Source of the DNA: Methanomassiliicoccaceae archaeon UBA480
GTDB taxonomy: Archaea; Thermoplasmatota; Thermoplasmata; Methanomassiliicoccales; Methanomethylophilaceae
Assembly (NCBI GenBank): GCA_002506425.1
Contig: DAXO01000058.1
Location: 1 to 8,903 of the forward strand
DNA: 8,903 nt
Direction: 5' to 3'
Part shown: positions 5,218 to 8,903 of the stretch, piece by piece
Layout of the letters: each line of letters begins with the position of its first letter
How positions within the stretch are numbered: the stretch's first letter is position 1
The notes under the pieces: model-generated
Databases searched by the model: none
What the model was told of the DNA's origin: nothing
Seen by the model: only the letters and a program-made list of their open reading frames with translations
Program-made: the position numbers and the translations under genes

Positions 5218-6454
5218 CGGAGCGTCCGGCCTTGCCCAGGACGACGACGTTCAGCCTATCCGGCCTCAGCACATCCTCGGCTACACGCATGACGTCGTCA
5301 TCCGTGACGGCATCTATCTTGGCCAGCCTCTCCTCGAGACTTTCCGTGGATCCGTTCAGGAGATTGTTGACGCAAAGGCGGTAGAGCCTGTGCTCGGTAG
5401 ATTCCATGGCCCTGACGTTGGCTCCCTTGACGAGGTTCTTGGCACGGTCGAGCTCGCCCTTCTCCAGACCGTCGGCCAACAGCTTTCCGATCTCGGACAC
5501 GGTCGTCGACATCGCTTCTTCCACGTTCTTGTCCGTGCACGACATGTAGGCTGCCAGGGAGCTCGCATCGCTCTCCTGGCTCACGGTGGTGTAGACCGAA
5601 TACACCAGGGCCTTGCGCTCTCTCACGGACTGGAACAGCCTGGAGCTGGTCCCGGTACCAAGGACGGCGGAAAGCATGGTGAGCGCGGAGCGGTCCTTAT
5701 GGGAGGCGCCGTAGGAAGGGAAGCCCATGGCGACCTGCAGATGGTCGGCCTCCGTCTTGACATACTTGTATTCGGCAGACGGGGCGGAAGGAGGGGTTCT
5801 CCTGTTGGCAGAGCCGCCCGATCTGGAATCCAGGGTCGATTCGGCCCATTCGACGGTCGCATCGAGATCCACGTCCCCGGCAGCATATACGGCCAGGTTC
5901 GGAATCAGGTACTTCTCCTCGTAATAGGCCCGGAGGTCCTTCGATGTCAATCCGGCGACGATGTCCTTGTCTCCGCCTTCGTCCTGTCCCAATGGATGTC
6001 CTCTCCAGAGATGGCTCTCGAAGAGGTCGTGTATACGGGTCTCAGGCTCGTTCTCGATCATGCTGAGCTCCTGGAGGACGATCTTCTTCTCCAGCTCCGT
6101 ATCCTTGTCGTTGATCAGCGGATTTGCGACGATGTCTCCTACCATGTCCATCGCTGTGGATGCGGTCTCGCTGATCGTTATCCCGTAGAATGCGGTCATC
6201 TCCCTTCCGGTGAATGCGTTGAGCTCTCCTCCGGCGCCCTCTATCTCCTTGGCCATCTGGAACGAATCGCGGGTCTTGGTCTCCCTGAACACCGTGTGCT
6301 CGAGCAGGTGAGACAATCCGAATATGTCTGGTACCTCGTCCCTGGACCCCGTCGCCACCCCTATCATGAAGCCGGCGCTACGGCTCCCGGGCATCCTCTC
6401 GACTACAACTGGAATGCCTCCGGACGTCCTGCCGGAAACTATGCGATCGCTCAT
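5183..6454 (-). CDS. M16-family zinc peptidase (single-chain, MPP/PqqL-like)
   Basis: The 423-residue protein is an M16B-type metallopeptidase. The inverted zinc motif HxxEH is HLLEH at 49-53, with the third ligand Glu129 in VLQELSMIENEPE, about 76 residues later, as the family requires. GGELNAFTGREMTAFYG (75-91) is the usual following segment. The second half (about 215-300) carries the second M16 domain with LGTGTSSRLFQ, RERKALVYSVYTTVS, the typical Arg/Tyr region that helps substrate binding. Length fits one complete two-domain subunit with an active N half. An upstream in-frame ATG at 6517 would add 21 residues and run across the promoter; the TATA element at 6479-6488 lies about 30 bp before the ATG at 6454, favouring the shorter form. 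No signal peptide is seen, so it is probably cytosolic. Substrate unknown. Confidence 0.93.
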   Translation of the reverse strand: MSDRIVSGRTSGGIPVVVERMPGSRSAGFMIGVATGSRDEVPDIFGLSHLLEHTVFRETKTRDSFQMAKEIEGAGGELNAFTGREMTAFYGITISETASTAMDMVGDIVANPLINDKDTELEKKIVLQELSMIENEPETRIHDLFESHLWRGHPLGQDEGGDKDIVAGLTSKDLRAYYEEKYLIPNLAVYAAGDVDLDATVEWAESTLDSRSGGSANRRTPPSAPSAEYKYVKTEADHLQVAMGFPSYGASHKDRSALTMLSAVLGTGTSSRLFQSVRERKALVYSVYTTVSQESDASSLAAYMSCTDKNVEEAMSTTVSEIGKLLADGLEKGELDRAKNLVKGANVRAMESTEHRLYRLCVNNLLNGSTESLEERLAKIDAVTDDDVMRVAEDVLRPDRLNVVVLGKAGRSVRNKDISDLGF

Positions 6455-6478
6455 GGACGCATGCAATCCATCGATTCC

Positions 6479-6488
6479 GCTTAATATC
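6479..6488. promoter_or_regulatory. Shared bidirectional TATA element for the M16 and PAC2 genes
   Basis: The + strand reads GCTTAATATC (continuing TT) and the minus strand AAGATATTAAGC. On the + strand the core is centred 26 bp before the ATG at 6510; on the minus strand it is centred about 30 bp before the ATG at 6454. No other TATA-like sequence lies between the two start codons. One element therefore seems to serve both genes, each with almost no leader. Confidence 0.55.
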
Positions 6489-6509
6489 TTGCATGAGATA
6501 ACGGCAGAT

Positions 6510-7238
6510 ATGAGCATCGAGACTCACAGATACACCGACCTGGCTCTGAACGACCCCATAGGGGTCGTAGGCTTCCCCAGCGTGGGGCTTGTGAGCTCTA
6601 TACTGGCCAATTATCTTGTTTCGCAGCTTAACATGGAGCCCATGGCCGGGATGAACGGTTCGTCCGTGCCTCCATACTGCCTCATTGCGGACGGCATCGC
6701 CTACCCCCCGATCAGGGTGTACGGCGCGAAGAGCAGAACCAAGACAGGCAGGGACATCGTGATCTGCACATCGGAATTCGCTCCCAAGGCGGAGGAATGC
6801 TATCAGATCGGAACATCCGTCCTGAGCGAGCTCCGCAACCTCGGGTGCCGTCAGGTGATATGCCTCGAAGGCATACCCAGGACCTCAGACGACGAGAAGA
6901 TAGTGATCTGCGGAAGCGGTCCGAACTCCGACAGGATGATCGAGAGCTCGGGACTTCCCAAGATGGACAACGGCATGGTCAAAGGGATCTCTGGCGTGAT
7001 ACTCTGCGAGAGCAACCCTCGCGGTATGGGGGCCGTCACCCTCATGTGTCCCGCCAACCCCAACCTACCTGACCCGGGATCCGCAGTGGAATTCCTGGAG
7101 CCCCTCTCCAAGATGATAAGAGGACTCAAGGTCAGCCCCAAGCCGCTGATAGACGAGGCCGAAGCGATCAGAAAGAAGATCAAGGCGGACCAGGCTTCCA
7201 TCGAAAAGGAACAGAAGCAGAACACTATATACGGCTGA
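6510..7238 (+). CDS. PAC2-family protein, probable archaeal proteasome assembly chaperone
   Basis: This belongs to the PAC2 family, which includes the archaeal PbaA/PbaB and the eukaryotic Pba1-Pba2 chaperones that bind the 20S proteasome alpha ring. The 242-residue protein has the family opening LNDPIGVVGFPSVGLVSSIL (about 12-31), followed by IRVYGAK, DIVICTSEFAPKAE, a GCRQVICLEGIPR segment and GISGVILCESNPRGMGAVTL. The last 30 residues are a charged helix (EAEAIRKKIKADQASIEKEQ) ending in Ile-Tyr-Gly, which matches the hydrophobic-Tyr-any (HbYX) tail that docks into alpha-ring pockets. The start at 6510 is chosen because the TATA element at 6479-6488 is 26 bp upstream; longer in-frame starts back to 6324 would overlap the M16 gene. 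It is the first gene of an operon with pdaD 4 bp downstream. Confidence 0.88.
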   Translation: MSIETHRYTDLALNDPIGVVGFPSVGLVSSILANYLVSQLNMEPMAGMNGSSVPPYCLIADGIAYPPIRVYGAKSRTKTGRDIVICTSEFAPKAEECYQIGTSVLSELRNLGCRQVICLEGIPRTSDDEKIVICGSGPNSDRMIESSGLPKMDNGMVKGISGVILCESNPRGMGAVTLMCPANPNLPDPGSAVEFLEPLSKMIRGLKVSPKPLIDEAEAIRKKIKADQASIEKEQKQNTIYG

Positions 7239-7242
7239 TCAA

Positions 7243-7716
7243 ATGGAACTAGTACCGACGAAATTCTTCACCGTGCGCGGGTCCGCAGTCAGCAAGACAT
7301 CTGACCTGAACGCCTTCGACATAGCCCTGATAAAAGCGGGAATCGGCGAGCAGAACCTGGTATCCGTCTCATCCGTCATACCCGAGGGTGCCGTCAGGAT
7401 ACCGTTCAAGCCTCTGACCATGGGAGCTGTCACGCACTGCGTCCTCGCGCAGATGAGGGGATGCGAAGGGGAGACCATAGCCGCCGGGATCGCCTACGCC
7501 TTCAGGAAGGACGGCAAGGGAGGGTACGTGGCCGAAGGCCACATCCATGGCTCCGCCGAATCCCTCAGGGAGATCCTCTCGTGGAAGATGGAGGAGATGG
7601 CGCGCATCCGCGACGTGGAGTTCGGGGAGATCAAGTTCGAGGCCGAAGAGCTGCAGATCCCCATGGATCACTACGGATGCTGCGTCTCGGCACTCGTGTT
7701 CACGGAGTACAGATGA
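7243..7716 (+). CDS. pdaD: Pyruvoyl-dependent arginine decarboxylase
   Basis: The enzyme converts arginine to agmatine, the precursor of archaeal polyamines and of agmatidine in tRNA-Ile2. The 157-residue proenzyme cuts itself at the Ser43-Ser44 bond in NLVSVSSVIPEGA, matching the LIRISSIMP site in the Methanocaldococcus jannaschii enzyme (Ser52-Ser53). Ser44 then becomes the pyruvoyl group of the alpha chain (44-157), and residues 1-43 form the beta chain. Glu98 in YVAEGH probably corresponds to the proton donor Glu109 of the M. jannaschii enzyme. PLTMGAVTH and GETIAAGIAYAF are further family segments. The gene starts 4 bp after the PAC2 gene with no clear Shine-Dalgarno sequence, and its TGA overlaps the ATG of the next gene (ATGA), so the three are probably translated from one mRNA. 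Confidence 0.95.
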   Translation: MELVPTKFFTVRGSAVSKTSDLNAFDIALIKAGIGEQNLVSVSSVIPEGAVRIPFKPLTMGAVTHCVLAQMRGCEGETIAAGIAYAFRKDGKGGYVAEGHIHGSAESLREILSWKMEEMARIRDVEFGEIKFEAEELQIPMDHYGCCVSALVFTEYR

Positions 7717-8252
7717 GCTACGGGCTGACCCTCTGCGGAGCGTGCAGACGCCCCAGGATCGTCGACAGGACGGTTTCCACGAGCACCTGTCCTTACTGCG
7801 GTTGCTCCGAGAGGGTCGGCAAGCTGAACTTCTTCTTCACATCGGACAACCAGAAGGATGTAAGGGAGGCCCTCTCCCGCGCCACAGGCGCGGACGACTG
7901 CATGCCCGACCCGGAAGAAGAACGCTCGAAAAGGAAGAGGATCGAGGACGCGGACCCCTTCTCCACCATGGTATACCGCTACGAACATGCTTCGGATATG
8001 GATGAAAGGATGGAAATCCTTTCCGCGGGACTCACCGCCATCAAAGGCGAGTTCACATTGGATGATATCCGCGAAGCCGCGGGAGCGAGGGCAGAGAAGA
8101 TTCTCTCAGCCATGCTCGACCGCGGCTACGTGTTCGAGTCCAAACCCGGATTCTACAGATCACGACGTCACTTTGGGACGTCGGACCTCTTCTTACCCTC
8201 CATGCGGAGGACCTCACGGATCATTCCGGGGAGCCTCTTGTACATCACGTAA
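7713..8252 (+). CDS. Zinc-ribbon protein with a C-terminal winged-helix domain
   Basis: The 179-residue protein begins with a zinc ribbon (Cys8-x2-Cys11-x14-Cys26-x2-Cys29), followed by KLNFFFTSDNQKDVREALSRA. This resembles the small archaeal zinc-ribbon proteins known from haloarchaea (DUF5817-like; recalled, not searched). A charged linker (67-80, EEERSKRKRIED) leads to a winged-helix-like domain (about 95-149, ending DRGYVFESKPGFYR). A role in DNA or RNA binding is plausible, but no function can be named. The start is firm: its ATG overlaps the pdaD stop and a GGAG lies 5 bp upstream (7704-7707). The last 30 or so residues run into the convergent membrane protein gene (85-bp overlap) and past a hairpin at 8163-8183; they do not look like domain sequence and may be a recent read-through extension. 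Confidence 0.75.
   Translation: MSYGLTLCGACRRPRIVDRTVSTSTCPYCGCSERVGKLNFFFTSDNQKDVREALSRATGADDCMPDPEEERSKRKRIEDADPFSTMVYRYEHASDMDERMEILSAGLTAIKGEFTLDDIREAAGARAEKILSAMLDRGYVFESKPGFYRSRRHFGTSDLFLPSMRRTSRIIPGSLLYIT
8163..8183. terminator. Inverted repeat at the convergent gene ends
   Basis: CGACGTC, a 7-nt loop and GACGTCG form a perfect 7-bp stem. The stop codon of the minus-strand membrane protein (8170-8168) lies in and beside the left arm. On the + strand GACCTCTTCTTACC follows, a modest pyrimidine tract. It could end the + operon, but the zinc-ribbon reading frame continues 69 bp beyond it, which is why that gene's 3' end looks altered. Confidence 0.4.
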
Positions 8253-8887
8253 TAGTAGTATATGGCCCCCAGCAGGACCATGACTCCCAGGAACACGTAG
8301 AACAGCAGGCTGTCTCCGTTCGTGATGGCGCCTGACAGGAGCATATTGAACGCCACCAAGGGCAGAAGGGCCTGAAGCGCATATTCCATTACTCTGTGCC
8401 TCGCGATCCCCTCTCCGACATTGGTGCCGCAGCATCCGATGACCAGCGACATCGAGACGGATATCGGAATCAGGGCCACAACCGAGAGATCCAAACCTAT
8501 GCCCGAATCCGCAAGGGAGCCGTACATCAGATAGCAGAATCCCGTCGCCAGACCGCAAGCGCTCCCCAGACCCAAAGCGAATCCGTAGAACACGGAATCG
8601 GACTTTCCTCTGAATCTTTTCAGATTCATGACGACGACCATCGCCATTATCTGGACGACGGCCATCAGGGCCATCAGCACTATGCTCGTAGGCGCGTTGA
8701 AGATACGCATCGCAACGAACACCACGGATCCCTCGACCATACCCACGACGAAGAGCATGAAGAAGGTCGGATCGCTGAAGAACGGCTGCTCGACACGAGG
8801 GAAGGTGTAGTTCCTAACCCCAAGAAACATCAGGAGTAGCGCCGGAGCTATCCCGAACACCATGGCCAGACCCATGACCGTATCCAT
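8168..8887 (-). CDS. Seven-helix integral membrane protein of unknown function
   Basis: The 239-residue protein has about seven hydrophobic helices (approximately 4-24, 41-62, 66-88, 98-122, 133-153, 168-187 and 192-214) and a short basic C-terminal tail (218-239, with KRLP, EGKKRSDVPK) that should lie in the cytoplasm. The glycine-rich helix YGFALGLGSACGLATGFCYL (101-120) recalls the helix of PrsW-type intramembrane proteases, but the catalytic glutamates of that family are not apparent, so this is only a weak resemblance. A Cys-Cys pair sits at 152-153 (IGCCGTN). The ATG at 8887 lies 16 bp from the window edge, so its promoter is not visible and a longer N-terminus cannot be wholly excluded. 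It converges on the zinc-ribbon gene with an 85-bp overlap. Confidence 0.7.
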   Translation of the reverse strand: MDTVMGLAMVFGIAPALLLMFLGVRNYTFPRVEQPFFSDPTFFMLFVVGMVEGSVVFVAMRIFNAPTSIVLMALMAVVQIMAMVVVMNLKRFRGKSDSVFYGFALGLGSACGLATGFCYLMYGSLADSGIGLDLSVVALIPISVSMSLVIGCCGTNVGEGIARHRVMEYALQALLPLVAFNMLLSGAITNGDSLLFYVFLGVMVLLGAIYYYYVMYKRLPGMIREVLRMEGKKRSDVPK

Positions 8888-8903
8888 GGTGTTTCCCTAA
8901 CAT
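8888..8903. other. Window edge upstream of the membrane protein gene
   Basis: Only 16 bp remain. On the minus strand they read ATGTTAGGGAAACACC, with no TATA box. A TAG at 8900-8898 (minus) could be the stop of an upstream gene in an operon with the membrane protein, but this cannot be decided here. Confidence 0.2.

Noticed and set aside
5390..6484. Long open frame on the + strand opposite the M16 peptidase (364 codons)
   Set aside because: It is antisense to a complete M16 gene with intact zinc motif and has no recognisable domain or promoter.
6324..6509. Longer PAC2 reading frame starting inside the M16 gene
   Set aside because: The extra residues are antisense to the M16 coding sequence and precede the TATA element; the family starts at about residue 1 of the shorter form.
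7461..7712. Upstream extension of the zinc-ribbon frame through pdaD
   Set aside because: It is the shifted frame of pdaD, Arg/Gly-rich and without similarity; the ATGA overlap with a GGAG upstream marks the real start at 7713.
1..8903. CRISPR arrays, insertion sequences, integrase or phage genes
   Set aside because: No regularly spaced repeats, transposase motifs, terminal inverted repeats or attachment-site duplications were seen; the genes are all ordinary chromosomal archaeal genes.

Overview
The window looks like the chromosome of a methanogenic archaeon, most probably of the order Methanomassiliicoccales (Thermoplasmatota), a host-associated H2-dependent methylotrophic lineage. The case rests on heterodisulfide reductase subunits HdrC and HdrB, an archaeal eS1 (S3Ae) ribosomal protein, an intron-bearing elongator tRNA-Met, a pyruvoyl-type arginine decarboxylase, a PAC2-family protein, a hydrogenase maturation protease, and archaeal TATA boxes sitting 24-31 bp before many start codons. 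The order-level placement is inferred from protein resemblance and GC-rich coding sequence; no search was run.

Layout, left to right. (1) nadA (quinolinate synthase, +) at 94-1002. (2) tRNA-Met(CAT) with a 31-nt intron, minus strand, 1116-1223. (3) The eS1 gene, minus, 1336-2094, with an unusual acidic repeat tail, its own TATA box and Shine-Dalgarno sequence, and a UUCG-hairpin terminator. (4) A non-coding, AT-rich stretch at 2146-2365 with several inverted repeats and the terminator of the next operon. (5) The hdrC-hdrB operon, minus, 3739 to 2391. (6) A LysR/ModE-like regulator, minus, 4624-3824. (7) A hydrogenase maturation protease, divergent from the regulator, 4717-5217. (8) A single-chain M16 zinc peptidase, minus, 6454-5183, whose 3' end overlaps the protease gene. 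(9) Divergent from it, a + operon of three genes: a PAC2-family proteasome-chaperone homologue, pdaD, and a zinc-ribbon/winged-helix protein. (10) A convergent seven-helix membrane protein, minus, 8887-8168, overlapping the 3' end of that operon.

The most interesting signal is regulatory. The regulator/protease divergent promoter carries a perfect dyad, TATTACC-N6-GGTAATA (4633-4652). A degenerate copy with identical spacing, TATTATC-N6-GGTAAAC (3799-3818), lies upstream of the hdrC TATA box. At the regulator's own promoter the site sits between the TATA box and the predicted start of transcription, which suits autorepression. At hdrC and at the protease gene it sits upstream of the promoter, which suits activation. 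This suggests one local redox/H2 regulon joining HdrCB, hydrogenase processing and a regulator with a CxC...CC cysteine cluster.

A second signal is a shared, near-symmetric TATA element (6479-6488) that appears to drive two divergent, nearly leaderless genes (M16 peptidase and PAC2 protein). The PAC2 protein ends in Ile-Tyr-Gly, a perfect HbYX proteasome-docking tail.
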